A stretch of 64,000 bases of DNA. It comes from Candidatus Midichloriaceae bacterium (GTDB lineage: Bacteria; Pseudomonadota; Alphaproteobacteria; Rickettsiales; Midichloriaceae). Below the pieces are notes generated by a model that was not told the origin of the DNA, ran no database searches, and saw only the letters and a program-made list of their open reading frames with translations. Position 1 is the first letter of the stretch; the number at the start of each line of letters is the position of its first letter. The translations under genes and the position numbers were made by a program. The stretch lies in assembly GCA_029266655.1 (NCBI GenBank), contig JAQSWL010000017.1, positions 1 through 64,000 of the forward strand. Reading direction: 5' to 3'. Positions 52,693 through 62,585 of this stretch are shown piece after piece.

Positions 52693-53778
52693 ATGCTGTA
52701 CCATATACTCACCTCCTATATCCCTGAAGTTCCATCATTTAATATATTTAAATACATAACATTCCGTTCAGCACTAGCTATGATTACGGCCTTGCTGGTT
52801 TCGTTTATGCTAGGGGAAAGATTAATAAGCTTTTTAAAAAACCTTCAAGATGAAGGACAGCCAATTAGAGAAGATGGGCCTAAAAGCCATTTAAATAAAA
52901 AAGGCACCCCAACAATGGGCGGGCTGATGATAATATTCAGCGTGCTGATTGCGACCTTAATTTGGTCTGATCTAACAAATCCATTTGTTTTAGTAACACT
53001 GTTTGTTTTCATATCTTTTGGGTTTATAGGATTTATTGATGATTACAAAAAGCTAAGATACAAAAATTCTAAAGGCGTCCCAGGCAGAATCAAATTGCTT
53101 TGGCAATTTATAATTTCATTTATAGCTACTTATGTAATTACTTTTAATACTGCTCCAGAGATTTCTCACAGCTTAAGCGTGCCTTTCTTTAAGAACGTAA
53201 ACATACACCTAGGGCTTTTTTATTTTATATTTGCAGCCATAGTAATAACTGGGTCTTCAAATGCTGTTAATCTCACTGATGGGTTAGATGGTTTAGCAAT
53301 TGGCCCGGTAGTTATAGCCTCTGCATGTTTTGCTCTTATTTGTTATTTAACTGGCAATGCTATTTTTTCAGATTATCTAAGGATTCCAAACATAATAGGT
53401 GTAGGAGAAATATCAGTATTTTGCTGCGCGATTATTGGAGCAGGGTTAGGATTTTTATGGTATAACGCTCCCCCGGCACAAATTTTTATGGGCGATGTTG
53501 GCAGCCTCGCAATAGGTAGCGCTCTTGGTGTGGTTAGCGTTTTATGTAAACATGAGGTAGTACTTGCTATTATTGGCGGATTGTTTGTAATAGAAGCTCT
53601 GTCCGTAATGATACAAGTGTTTTGCTTTAAGATGTGGGGATACAGACCTTTCAAGATGGCACCAATTCATCATCATTTTGAAAGCCTAGGTTGGAGCGAG
53701 ACTAAAGTTGTTATTCGCTTTTGGATTCTTGCAATAATTTTTGCCCTAATTGGTCTTGCGACATTAAAACTAAGGTAA
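52693..53778 (+). CDS. mraY: Phospho-MurNAc-pentapeptide translocase MraY
   Basis: Integral membrane enzyme that makes lipid I from UDP-MurNAc-pentapeptide. The 361-residue protein has ten membrane helices and the family motifs GLMIIFSVLIATLIW after KGTPTMGG, GFIDDYKKL (about 116-124), NLTDGLDGLAIGP (about 195-207) and HHHFESLGWSETKVV near the end. First gene of a mraY-murD-ftsW-ldcA-CNNM-hdaA run; murE and murF, usually upstream, are absent. Confidence 0.97.
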   Translation: MLYHILTSYIPEVPSFNIFKYITFRSALAMITALLVSFMLGERLISFLKNLQDEGQPIREDGPKSHLNKKGTPTMGGLMIIFSVLIATLIWSDLTNPFVLVTLFVFISFGFIGFIDDYKKLRYKNSKGVPGRIKLLWQFIISFIATYVITFNTAPEISHSLSVPFFKNVNIHLGLFYFIFAAIVITGSSNAVNLTDGLDGLAIGPVVIASACFALICYLTGNAIFSDYLRIPNIIGVGEISVFCCAIIGAGLGFLWYNAPPAQIFMGDVGSLAIGSALGVVSVLCKHEVVLAIIGGLFVIEALSVMIQVFCFKMWGYRPFKMAPIHHHFESLGWSETKVVIRFWILAIIFALIGLATLKLR

Positions 53779-53785
53779 TAAAAAG

Positions 53786-55138
53786 ATGATCAAAAGCAGT
53801 TATTTTGCTGGCAAAGCAGTCTTGATATTTGGCGTAAGCCGTACTGGTATTTCCGCCATAAAATCTATGATTGCTAGTGGAGCCAACCTTGTAGTATCGG
53901 ATGATGATACCGTAAAGCTTGAAAAAATTAAGGAGCAACTCCCAAATGTTACTGTTGCTAGTTTAAAGGAAGTTGATTGGAGTGATATAAAGTTTTTATT
54001 ACTTAGCCCAGGAGTACCTTTATATGCTCCGATAACTCACCCAGTTGTGGAGCTTGCAAAAAAACATAACGTGGAGTTTATCTCTGATTTTGATGTATTA
54101 TACATGGCTTGCCCAACTGCAAATTTCATTGGAGTTACCGGCACCAATGGCAAGTCTACAACAACAGCACTTATAGGCCATGTGCTTTCCGCTTGTGGGG
54201 AAAAAGTGCAAGTGGGAGGAAACATTGGCATCTCACCATTGGAACTGATTCCTCAGGATGATGGGTATTATGTGTTAGAGCTTTCTTCGTACCAGCTGGA
54301 TTTAATCGAGTCAATGCATTTAGATACAGCGCTTTTCATTAATATAACGCCAGACCATATAGATAGACATGGCACATTCCAAAGATATTTAGAGGCAAAA
54401 GCTAAGATATTTAAAATGCTTTCTACAAAAGGTATAGGAGTTGCTTCTGTGGATTATAAGGAAGCCAAAAATATAGCAGATAGCGCCCCTATAAAAATAA
54501 CATTTTCTACTCAAAACAAGGATGCAGATGTTTATATAAAAGACCGCATCTTGGTAGATAACATCAAAGGATTAGAATTTAATTTTCAAACTTACAAGGA
54601 CTTACCGGGAGCGCATAACGAAGAAAACATAGCTGCTGCATATGCAATTTGTGTTGCGCAAGGCCTAAAGCCAGAGGAAGTGGTGATAGCAATTAAAAGC
54701 TTTACCGGATTAAAGCATAGAATTGAAAAAATTTTTGAATCGCCAAGATATACTTTTATAAACGACAGTAAGGCAACAAACGCTGATGCAGCAGAAAAGG
54801 CGCTTCACTGTTATGAGCAAATATATTGGATAGCAGGTGGAATAGCAAAGGATGGCGGAATTGATAGCTTACTGCCTTTAATAAAAGAGCGAGTTAGGCT
54901 TACTCTTTTAATAGGGCATGCACAAGAACAATTTGCAGAAGTTTTAACAAATCTACAACTGCCATTTATAAAATGCGGCACTTTGGAGAATGCATTAAAT
55001 TTTTTATATGAACAGGCAAATGCTAGTGGTATCGTTTTATTATCTCCTGCTTGTGCGTCAATGGATCAATTTAAAGACTACGAGCACAGAGGGGATGAAT
55101 TTATAAGGATGGTAAACGAAAAATTTGGTTCTGATTGA
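53786..55138 (+). CDS. murD: UDP-MurNAc-L-Ala:D-Glu ligase
   Basis: Adds D-glutamate to UDP-MurNAc-L-alanine. The 450-residue Mur ligase has an N-terminal Rossmann domain, the central ATP motif GVTGTNGKSTTTALIG (about 112-127), the VLELSSYQLD motif typical of MurD, and TPDHIDRHGT. It begins 7 bases after mraY and its stop overlaps the ftsW start (TGATG). Confidence 0.97.
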   Translation: MIKSSYFAGKAVLIFGVSRTGISAIKSMIASGANLVVSDDDTVKLEKIKEQLPNVTVASLKEVDWSDIKFLLLSPGVPLYAPITHPVVELAKKHNVEFISDFDVLYMACPTANFIGVTGTNGKSTTTALIGHVLSACGEKVQVGGNIGISPLELIPQDDGYYVLELSSYQLDLIESMHLDTALFINITPDHIDRHGTFQRYLEAKAKIFKMLSTKGIGVASVDYKEAKNIADSAPIKITFSTQNKDADVYIKDRILVDNIKGLEFNFQTYKDLPGAHNEENIAAAYAICVAQGLKPEEVVIAIKSFTGLKHRIEKIFESPRYTFINDSKATNADAAEKALHCYEQIYWIAGGIAKDGGIDSLLPLIKERVRLTLLIGHAQEQFAEVLTNLQLPFIKCGTLENALNFLYEQANASGIVLLSPACASMDQFKDYEHRGDEFIRMVNEKFGSD

Positions 55139-56298
55139 TGTTAAGATTAGAAAAAAGAGGTAGTAAAAGCATACGGAAATGGTGGTGGGCTTTAGATAAT
55201 ATAAGTTTAATGTTGATGATTTGCATTATCCTCATTGGCGCACTCTTAATAACTACAGCAAGCCCCCCAGTTGCAGAACGTTTGAAATTAAGCTCTTTTT
55301 ATTTCGCGCATCGTCAGTTCATTTTCCTGCTAACAGCATGTTTTGTTATCTTCTTTTTATCAAGTGTTTCGGAAAAAACGCTAAAGCGCTTAATGTTGCT
55401 GGGTTTTGTCGCATGCATTGTAATGATGATTACGGTTTTATTTGTTGGAGAAGAGGTAAAAGGTGCGCGTAGGTGGATTACAATACTTGGTATATCTGTG
55501 CAGCCTTCAGAAATTTTAAAGCCTGTATTCATTTTTCTTACTGGATTAATTCTTGCTGAAAAATTTAGCCGGGATAACTTCCCAAGCTTTTCAGTATGCA
55601 TATTCCTTTATGCGATGGTTTGTGCGCTGCTAATTTTACAGCCTGATTTTGGTATGGTTATAACTTACACGGTTGTGCTTTGCGGGCAGTTCTTTCTAGC
55701 AGGCCTACCTATTTGGTGGATTGCAGTAGCAACTGGGGCCTCTCTTTCTGGTGGATTTATTGCCTATAACTTTTTGCCGCACGTAGCAAGGCGAATAGAT
55801 ATGTTCCTAAGCCCTGACATTAGTGAAAATTTTCAGGTAGAGAAATCTTTAGAATCTTATGTAAGTGGTGGAATTTTTGGCAAAGGCCCTGGTGAAGGCG
55901 TAGTTAAAACACATTTGCCAGATTCCCATACAGATTTCATCTTTGCCGTTGCTGGAGAAGAATTCGGCGCCTTGTTTTCATCATGTATAATTTTGGTCTT
56001 TTTAGCGTTCATTTTGCGTGGTCTTTACCTATTATACAAGGAACAAAATTTATTTAAGATCTACGTAGGAGGCGGTATAATTGTGTTATTCGCGCTACAA
56101 ACAATTTTCAATATTGGGGTAACACTACATTTATTTCCGACTAAAGGTATGACACTCCCTTTTATAAGCTATGGAGGCTCTTCCATTATGTGCTACGCCA
56201 TCTGCTTTGGAATTTTTTTGAACTTTACCAAGAAAAGTGGTACAATTTCGGGTGTTAAAGAAATCTTGATTGGTAAAACACATGGCACAAAGCGCTAG
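55138..56298 (+). CDS. ftsW: Septal SEDS glycosyltransferase FtsW
   Basis: Peptidoglycan polymerase of the divisome. The 386-residue protein has about ten membrane helices, a basic cytoplasmic N-terminus, GARRWITILGISVQPSEILK (about 109-128), the loop HLPDSHTDFIFAVAGEEFG and the terminal PFISYGGSSIM. These distinguish FtsW from the RodA at 1515. The ATG at 55138 overlaps the murD stop by one base; a TTG three bases earlier is the alternative. The usual next gene, murG, is replaced by ldcA. Confidence 0.96.
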   Translation: MLRLEKRGSKSIRKWWWALDNISLMLMICIILIGALLITTASPPVAERLKLSSFYFAHRQFIFLLTACFVIFFLSSVSEKTLKRLMLLGFVACIVMMITVLFVGEEVKGARRWITILGISVQPSEILKPVFIFLTGLILAEKFSRDNFPSFSVCIFLYAMVCALLILQPDFGMVITYTVVLCGQFFLAGLPIWWIAVATGASLSGGFIAYNFLPHVARRIDMFLSPDISENFQVEKSLESYVSGGIFGKGPGEGVVKTHLPDSHTDFIFAVAGEEFGALFSSCIILVFLAFILRGLYLLYKEQNLFKIYVGGGIIVLFALQTIFNIGVTLHLFPTKGMTLPFISYGGSSIMCYAICFGIFLNFTKKSGTISGVKEILIGKTHGTKR

Positions 56299-57169
56299 AG
56301 TGGTGGAAGTGCTCGCGCCTTCTGGCCCTGCAGCACTCCCTAGTAGTAAATTTGATATTTTTGTACATAATGGGTTAGAACTCTTCATGCGCCCAGATCT
56401 GCTATCTGATATTTGTGTTTATGAAGCTAATTCAGTGGAATATAAACTTTCTCATTTAGTGGATGCAAATAATGATGAAAGTGTACTAGTTATGTGGGCA
56501 TTACGCGGTGGGTATAGCTCAACCAAAATAGCTGAAAAAATATCAGCAATGCAATCATTACCTCAAAAGAAATTCATTGTTGGATTTAGTGATCTTACTG
56601 CTATATTTGCCGCACTTAATAAGCATCATGATTGGTTATGTGTACATGGGCCAGTTATCAAGCAGATTGAAAATGGTACAGTAAATCCCAAATGTATTGA
56701 ACAAGCCCTTGATATTATTTTAAGTAAAACCACTACTCTTTCTATAGATAATCTTAAGCCACTTAATTCCTATACTGGGGATGTGAATGGAAAGTTAGTT
56801 GGCGGCAATTTAGCGGTTTTAGAAACCACTATAGGTACACCTTGGCAGATAGAATGCAGAGGGGCTATTTTATTCTTAGAGGATGTAAATGAGCCTGGAT
56901 ATAAGGTTGATAGAATGCTAACACATCTGAAGCAGTCAGGTACTATAGAAGGTGTGAGAGCAATAATCTTTGGAGAATTTAGAGCACTTGAATCCGAGGT
57001 AGATGCTGTTAATTATGCGCTTATTCAATTCGCAAATAGCATGACTTGCCCGGTTTACAAAACAGATGCATTTGGGCACGGCTATGAAAATACCCCATTG
57101 GTTATTGGGGCGGACGCCATTATTTCAGCTCAAATGCTTACATATAATTGGGATGGTTTTAAAATATGA
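56282..57169 (+). CDS. ldcA: LD-carboxypeptidase, peptidase S66
   Basis: Cleaves the terminal D-alanine from recycled or mature tetrapeptides. The 295-residue protein has the S66 nucleophile motif GFSDLTAIFAAL (about 100-111), the glutamate region FLEDVNEPGYKVDRML and the C-terminal histidine motif GHGYENTPLVIGADA. A self-immunity MccF-type role is possible, but the peptidoglycan operon favours LdcA. The frame extends to a TTG at 56270; ATG 56282 is preferred, overlapping ftsW by 17 bases. Confidence 0.92.
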   Translation: MAQSARVVEVLAPSGPAALPSSKFDIFVHNGLELFMRPDLLSDICVYEANSVEYKLSHLVDANNDESVLVMWALRGGYSSTKIAEKISAMQSLPQKKFIVGFSDLTAIFAALNKHHDWLCVHGPVIKQIENGTVNPKCIEQALDIILSKTTTLSIDNLKPLNSYTGDVNGKLVGGNLAVLETTIGTPWQIECRGAILFLEDVNEPGYKVDRMLTHLKQSGTIEGVRAIIFGEFRALESEVDAVNYALIQFANSMTCPVYKTDAFGHGYENTPLVIGADAIISAQMLTYNWDGFKI

Positions 57170-58437
57170 TTATATCACTTATAACTGTATTAATACTCCT
57201 TATAATATCAGGTTTCTTCTCGGGTGCGGAGACCTCTGTTCTTACTGCATCACAAGCCAAAATCAATAAGCTTAAAAACGATGGTAATAAGAAAGCTATT
57301 ATTCTACTTAAATTACGTGAAGATAAAGAAAAATTTATAGGTGCTATTTTACTAGCCAATAACTTTGTTAACATTGGCGCTTCAGTAATTGCAACGGATA
57401 TATGCTTGGATGCCTTTGGCGATAATAGCACCTCTCTTTTCATTGTAACCAGCGTGATGACAGTGCTTATATTAATTGTGGCGGATGTTTTGCCTAAAAC
57501 CTATGCAGTGCGTAATGCTGAATCAATGGCGCTTAACTTGGCGCCAATAATTTTCCCTATGATAAAAATTATGTCCCCCGTAGTGGTGACTGTGAAATTT
57601 ATAGTGAATTTCGTGCTTAAACTATTTAATCGCAAACAAGTATCCATTAGCATGAATGCCTTAGAATCTATAAAGAGCACTATTGATCTTCATCATGAAG
57701 AAGGCGAAGTAGTTAGTGATTATAAATACATGCTTAGTGGCGTTATAGATTTGGAGAAAATTAAGGTGGGCAAAGTTATGGTGCACCGTAATGATTTCTT
57801 TAGCGTTAACATAGATTTGCAACCGACAGAAATTATCAAGATATTAGTGCAAAGCCCATATTCCAGGGTGCCAGCTTGGAAAGATAAGCCGGAAAATATT
57901 ATCGGTGTGTTGCACATGAAGGAGCTTAATAAGATTCTTCTTAAGAAGAACTCCTTAGATGAAATTACCACAGATGACATTCTAAATTTAGCACGAGAAC
58001 CGTGGTTTATTCCTAATACGGCTACGCTTAGAACACAGATGCTCGCTTTCCGTGCCCAACATTATCCTTTTGCATTAGTAGTAAATGAGTATGGTGAGTT
58101 GGAAGGGTTAATAACCTTGGAAGATATCATTGAAGAGGTAGTAGGACAGATAGAAGATGAATACGACATTACAAATCAAGATATCAATATAAATGGAGAT
58201 AATTCAGTTCTAGCTGCTGGGAGCACTTCAATACGCGACCTAAATCGTGAATTGGAATGGAATATCGACGATAAGAACGCAGCGACGTTAGGAGGGCTGC
58301 TGTTTCATCTAGCTCAAGGAATACCAGATAAAGACGAGAGTTTTAAGATAAAAAACTATGTTTTAAAATTGGTACAAAAGCATAAAAATAAGATACTAAA
58401 GGTGCACGTATCAAAAGTTGATGAACAAGATGAGTAA
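57166..58437 (+). CDS. CNNM/CorC-HlyC family transporter-like protein
   Basis: Membrane protein of the CorB/CorC/CNNM group, linked to magnesium and cobalt efflux and once called hemolysin-like. The 423-residue protein has an N-terminal DUF21/CNNM domain with about four helices (1-150; SGFFSGAETSVLTAS), a CBS pair (about 195-330; VPAWKDKPENIIGVLHMKEL and PFALVVNEYGELEGLITLED) and a C-terminal CorC_HlyC domain (about 350-420). Overlaps ldcA by four bases (ATGA). Confidence 0.92.
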   Translation: MIISLITVLILLIISGFFSGAETSVLTASQAKINKLKNDGNKKAIILLKLREDKEKFIGAILLANNFVNIGASVIATDICLDAFGDNSTSLFIVTSVMTVLILIVADVLPKTYAVRNAESMALNLAPIIFPMIKIMSPVVVTVKFIVNFVLKLFNRKQVSISMNALESIKSTIDLHHEEGEVVSDYKYMLSGVIDLEKIKVGKVMVHRNDFFSVNIDLQPTEIIKILVQSPYSRVPAWKDKPENIIGVLHMKELNKILLKKNSLDEITTDDILNLAREPWFIPNTATLRTQMLAFRAQHYPFALVVNEYGELEGLITLEDIIEEVVGQIEDEYDITNQDININGDNSVLAAGSTSIRDLNRELEWNIDDKNAATLGGLLFHLAQGIPDKDESFKIKNYVLKLVQKHKNKILKVHVSKVDEQDE

Positions 58438-59077
58438 GCAAGAAATTCTTCCGATAGCAATAAATGATGCAAATTTGGGAGAAGATGACTTCGTAGTTAG
58501 TTTGTGCAATATAGAGGCATATAACGCCCTTACTAAGCAATCTATTTGGCCAGATAATAGGCTGTTAATATTGGGTGAAGAGGGTGCTGGCAAAACTCAT
58601 TTAGCGCAAATTTGGGCTAAAAAGACAAAGGCGATGTGTTTTCAAGAACCTTTTGAGCAGCTCTATCATTCTGCAAGTAGTGCTATTATAGCGGAGGATA
58701 TAGAGAATTTAAGTGAGCGGGAGCTGTTTCACCTAATCAATTATTGTACACAAGAAAGAAAATCTTTGCTTATGACGGCTAAGGTGTTGCCAAATTTCAA
58801 ATTGCGCGATTTAAAATCACGAATAAATGCCACAGCAAAAATATTAATTAGAGCACCAGATGATGAGCTCGTTGAAATTTTAATGCATAAATATTTTTCT
58901 CTTCACCAAGTTAAGGTGGATCAAGAAGTCTTTGAATTTATAACTAGGCGTGTGGATCGGAGTTTTGCTGCTATCACCCAGCTTACCGCAGCACTAAATG
59001 AGGCATCATTAAAAGAAAAGCGGGCTATTACTATACCTTTTGTCAAAGAAGTGTTAGATAGAGGTAGCGGGCTTTAA
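58421..59077 (+). CDS. hdaA: DnaA-related regulatory protein HdaA
   Basis: Short DnaA-like AAA+ protein; in alphaproteobacteria HdaA/Hda acts with the sliding clamp to inactivate DnaA-ATP. About 219 residues, with a Walker A LLILGEEGAGKTHLAQ (about 43-58), the IIAEDIENL Walker B variant and a DnaA-type lid (SRINATAKILIRAPDDELV). There is no DNA-binding domain IV, which separates it from DnaA. ATG 58421 or 58430 may be used. It overlaps the CNNM gene and ends the run. Confidence 0.88.
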   Translation: MNKMSKQEILPIAINDANLGEDDFVVSLCNIEAYNALTKQSIWPDNRLLILGEEGAGKTHLAQIWAKKTKAMCFQEPFEQLYHSASSAIIAEDIENLSERELFHLINYCTQERKSLLMTAKVLPNFKLRDLKSRINATAKILIRAPDDELVEILMHKYFSLHQVKVDQEVFEFITRRVDRSFAAITQLTAALNEASLKEKRAITIPFVKEVLDRGSGL

Positions 59078-59107
59078 GAAAATTTGTATCATTTCTAACT
59101 ATATAAC

Positions 59108-59282
59108 TAAAGCGTCATAAAAAGAGTATGGAGCATAATAAATGAGTGGATGTTGTGGTAAAAGCATTATAAAAAGCAAAGCATAAAAGAAAGGCCTGGC
59201 GCTACCGGGCGAGCGCGTAGCGCTGCGCCAGGCCTGCAAGATCTTTTATGAAGATCTTGCGAAGTATTAACAAACAGCGGAC
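59108..59282 (+). repeat. F3 repeat with truncated stem III
   Basis: Stem I: AGGCCTGGCGC (59192-59202) with GCGCCAGGCCT (59225-59235), a perfect 11-base stem. Stem II: GCAAGATCTTT with AAGATCTTGC at about 59236-59260. Stem III begins ACAAACAGCGG and is cut off where the acyltransferase gene ends. Lies between convergent genes. Confidence 0.82.
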
Positions 59283-59285
59283 GGA

Positions 59286-59939
59286 TTAATAATCCACATT
59301 TAAACTACATTTTTTATCTAGACTTTTTGTTTGCTTAAGCAATATTTGCTCAAGCTCCTCATCTGAGACACCTTCATAAATCTCATGGCCGAATTCTATT
59401 AAAATTTTTGATATAAACGGTATGGGGATAATAAACCTATCCCAAGTTTTTAGAACTATAGCATGTGTTGCTGAATAGCTCATGGGGATAATCGGCACTT
59501 TATACCTAGCTGCTATTTTAACTAAGCCACCTTTTACTTTAAATCTAGGCCCAATTGGACCATCTGGAGTAATTACTAACCGCATTTCTTCTGGCTTGAT
59601 CTTAAGAATAGCACGCATTGCAGCTTGCGCATGTTTGCGGGATGACCCCCGTATTGCTGTGTGGCCATAATGCTCAAGGGCCATTTGCATATAATTGCCA
59701 TCATTATGAGCTGAGGTTACTGCTTGAAAACCTCCGTATTGCCTTAAGCCCACCATTGGCATGAACCGGCTGTGCCAAGCTGCTACAATAACTGGCTTTC
59801 TCCCTAACATGATATCTTCAGCTTTGCCTTTAAACACAATCTTCTTACGGCAAAAATTGAGGATCAAGAACATGTATAGCAATATAACCCAGTAAATAAG
59901 GTAAGTAACTGCCTTATTTTTTAATACTTTCTTTAACAT
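59286..59939 (-). CDS. DUF374 lysophospholipid acyltransferase-like protein
   Basis: Membrane-associated acyltransferase family related to lipid A/phospholipid acyltransferases. The 217-residue protein has one N-terminal membrane helix (about 10-28), the DUF374 motif AAWHSRFMPM (about 54-63, with the catalytic-type His), SAHNDGNYM, and TPDGPIGPRFKVKGG followed by IIPMSYSAT. Exact acyl acceptor unknown. Single gene between repeat DNA and the repeat-protein orphan. Confidence 0.85.
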   Translation of the reverse strand: MLKKVLKNKAVTYLIYWVILLYMFLILNFCRKKIVFKGKAEDIMLGRKPVIVAAWHSRFMPMVGLRQYGGFQAVTSAHNDGNYMQMALEHYGHTAIRGSSRKHAQAAMRAILKIKPEEMRLVITPDGPIGPRFKVKGGLVKIAARYKVPIIPMSYSATHAIVLKTWDRFIIPIPFISKILIEFGHEIYEGVSDEELEQILLKQTKSLDKKCSLNVDY

Positions 59940-60011
59940 ACTAAGTTAGTGTTTTTAATACTATACTATGGATGCATCAGTCTGGCAAATGCGTTTAGAC
60001 CTAGTTAATGA

Positions 60012-61052
60012 TTAACGAGAATGGCCTTCAACTAGCTCCAATATCTGCTCTCTTTTGCTAAATGCTAAATAAGTTAATGCACAAACGCATATAGCTGCTA
60101 AGCCTAAGATGATTGGTTTAGAAGTAGCCGCATTTAACATTGTGGAAGCAAGATAACTGCCCCAACTTTGAGGTTGTTTTGCTTTAATTAATGGATTTAA
60201 TTCCGTCTCAGTTGGATTTTTGCCATCCGGAAGTTGCTTTGCTTTAATTAAAGCCCTTAACTTCTCTTTGGTTGGATCCTCTTGATTTAGAAAGGCAAAA
60301 ACTTCATCTTTGGTTAAACATTTTAGACCTTCAGAAAATCCTTGTTTTTTTATACCCGACTTTTCTGCTGCACTTTTTAACTTTTCAAAATAGGTAGACG
60401 ATGAATATGAAAGTAAAGCTTCAATGACTTTGACATCATAAGCAACAAGGTCTTCGATAGTAGCTAATTCTTCGTCATATACTCCTTGAGCATTACAAGA
60501 AGTTAATGCTTCAATTTTATCAACGCCCAGTTTTTCAAGGTTTTTAAAAGTTGCCCATTTTTTTTTATATACTTCTATAGCGTCACCAGAAGTTAATGCT
60601 TCAATTTTACCAACTTCTAATTGCTGAAGCTCTGGAAAACTTGTCAATCCCCTTTCACATACTTTTATAGCATTTTCAGAAGTTAATGCTTTAATTTTCT
60701 CAACACCCAGTTTTTCAAGCTCTCCAAAGCTTGTCAAGTTTTCTTCATATGCTCTTGCAGCCCAATAAGAGGTCAATGCTTTAATTTTCTCAACTTCCAG
60801 TTCTTGAAGCTTTGCAAAACTTATCACTTCTCTCTTACATACTATTACAGCCCAACAAAAAGTTAACGCTTTAATTTTCTCAACAGATAGCCTTTTAAGC
60901 TTTTCAACAGTTGACCATCCATTTTCATATACTTTTTGAGCATCAGAAGAAACTAATAACTCTATTTGCTCCTTATCAAGACCTTCAAAATCCCCTTTCT
61001 TTGCCCAGCCCTTTTCGCACACAAATGCGATATTTTCATCAGTATTTCTCAT
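60012..61052 (-). CDS. 30-residue-repeat protein with C-terminal anchor
   Basis: A 346-residue protein I do not recognise. Residues about 6-215 consist of a half unit plus six and a half tandem repeats of exactly 30 residues, each with the core L.VEKIKALTS..A..VYE followed by a ...FxxLEK segment, likely two helices. A linker with a second small duplication (ALIKAKQLPDG and PLIKAKQPQ) follows. One hydrophobic segment (about 314-331, ILGLAAICVCALTYLAF) is close to the C-terminus with a charged tail, giving tail-anchored topology. No signal peptide. A protein-binding effector or scaffold is plausible but inferred. Confidence 0.8.
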   Translation of the reverse strand: MRNTDENIAFVCEKGWAKKGDFEGLDKEQIELLVSSDAQKVYENGWSTVEKLKRLSVEKIKALTFCWAVIVCKREVISFAKLQELEVEKIKALTSYWAARAYEENLTSFGELEKLGVEKIKALTSENAIKVCERGLTSFPELQQLEVGKIEALTSGDAIEVYKKKWATFKNLEKLGVDKIEALTSCNAQGVYDEELATIEDLVAYDVKVIEALLSYSSSTYFEKLKSAAEKSGIKKQGFSEGLKCLTKDEVFAFLNQEDPTKEKLRALIKAKQLPDGKNPTETELNPLIKAKQPQSWGSYLASTMLNAATSKPIILGLAAICVCALTYLAFSKREQILELVEGHSR

Positions 61053-61184
61053 ATAAACTATACTTTATTTATTCTGCACTCAATTATAGCAAATATTCTT
61101 TTAAATTAACAGCATAAGCCTGTTAAAGTTTTATTAAGAAGTCATTAATGCATAAATATTGCAAGCATTTTAGTATAGCAAAAT

Positions 61185-62579
61185 TTACAGATGTATGACC
61201 CTAGAAAATGCATCCAGGACGGATTCGTGCATGCTTTCAGAAATTGTTGGATGTGGGAAGATGGTATGCATAATTTCTTCCTCGGTAGCTTCCATATTTT
61301 TTGCAAGAGTGAAGCCTTGGATCATCTCGGTTACTTCTGCTCCAACTAAATGCGCGCCTAGTAATTCGCCGGTTTTAGGGTCAAATATAGTTTTGATAAA
61401 CCCATCTGTTTCACCCATAGCAATTGCTTTACCATTAGCATAAAATGGGAAGCGCCCAACTTTTATATCCTTATATTTCTCTTTTGCTGCTGCTTCAGTT
61501 AAACCTATGCTTGCAATTTGTGGGTATGAATAGGTGCAAGCTGGGATATTTTCTCGCTTCATTGCATGCGGCTTAAGGCCTGCTATTTTCTCTATACATA
61601 TAATAGCTTCGTGTGATGCCTTGTGCGCAAGCCAAGGAGCTGAAGCAACATCGCCAATTGCAAAAACGTTTGGCTCATCAGTTTCAAGATATTCGTTAGT
61701 TTTAATAATGCCACGCTCTATTTTAACCTTAGTTGTCTCTAAGCCAATATTCTCAGTATTCGCAACAACCCCAACAGCAGAAATAACTCTGTCAAATTCA
61801 GTATCATGCACAGCGCCTTTTTCATCTCGGAACTTCACATGCACATTATTACCTTTTGGATTTGTTTGCACTACTTCTGTTTTGGTTAAAATTTTAACGC
61901 CACGTTTCTCAAACAGCTTATGCACTAATGTTGAAACTTCTATATCTTCATGAGATAAAATCTCTTTAGAAATCTCCATAATAGTTACTTCGACACCAAG
62001 CATGTTATAAAAACTTGCAAACTCAACCCCAATAGCGCCGCTGCCTACTATTAGCAATTTTTTAGGTAGTTTCTCTGGAGTCATCGCTTGTCTGTAGTTC
62101 CAGATCATTTTCCCATCAAATTTTATGGTAGGAATTTCTCTAGGGCGAGCACCCGTTGCAATTATTATATTACTTGCTTCAATTTGCTGCTCTTTCCCAG
62201 ATATGGTAACTGAAACTTTACCCTTACCAGCAATTTTTCCATACCCTTCAAAAACCTTAACGCCATTTTTCTTCATTAACCCAGCAACGCCTTTAGCTAA
62301 GCGATCTGCAACATCACGCGAGTATTTAACCATCTTTGCAAGGTCAAAATCTACCTTGCCTACAGTTATACCAAATTGTTCAGCGTGCTTACATGTGTGC
62401 AAAACCTCTGAAACTCTAAGCAATGCCTTAGTTGGAATGCAGCCCCAATTTAAGCAAATCCCGCCTAAATGCTCTTTTTCAACTAATGCTACCTTTAGCT
62501 TTAATTGCGCCGCTCTGATTGCAGCTACGTAGCCCCCTGGGCCACCACCTATTATCACTACATCAAATTTCTCTTTCAT
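61185..62579 (-). CDS. lpdA: Dihydrolipoyl dehydrogenase
   Basis: E3 flavoprotein that reoxidises lipoamide in 2-oxo acid dehydrogenases. The 464-residue protein has the FAD motif GGGPGGYVAAIRAA (about 11-24), the redox disulfide Cys42/Cys47 in GGICLNWGCIPTK, the NAD motif VGSGAIGVEFASF and the catalytic His-Glu region HPHPTISESMHE. It follows pdhC by 6 bases, forming a pdhC-lpdA pair; E1 genes are not here. Confidence 0.97.
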   Translation of the reverse strand: MKEKFDVVIIGGGPGGYVAAIRAAQLKLKVALVEKEHLGGICLNWGCIPTKALLRVSEVLHTCKHAEQFGITVGKVDFDLAKMVKYSRDVADRLAKGVAGLMKKNGVKVFEGYGKIAGKGKVSVTISGKEQQIEASNIIIATGARPREIPTIKFDGKMIWNYRQAMTPEKLPKKLLIVGSGAIGVEFASFYNMLGVEVTIMEISKEILSHEDIEVSTLVHKLFEKRGVKILTKTEVVQTNPKGNNVHVKFRDEKGAVHDTEFDRVISAVGVVANTENIGLETTKVKIERGIIKTNEYLETDEPNVFAIGDVASAPWLAHKASHEAIICIEKIAGLKPHAMKRENIPACTYSYPQIASIGLTEAAAKEKYKDIKVGRFPFYANGKAIAMGETDGFIKTIFDPKTGELLGAHLVGAEVTEMIQGFTLAKNMEATEEEIMHTIFPHPTISESMHESVLDAFSRVIHL

Positions 62580-62585
62580 TTCGCC

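Noticed and set aside
61102-61140. TTAACAG/CTGTTAA hairpin as an lpdA terminator
   Set aside because: Seven-base AT-rich stem without a clear T run on the relevant strand.
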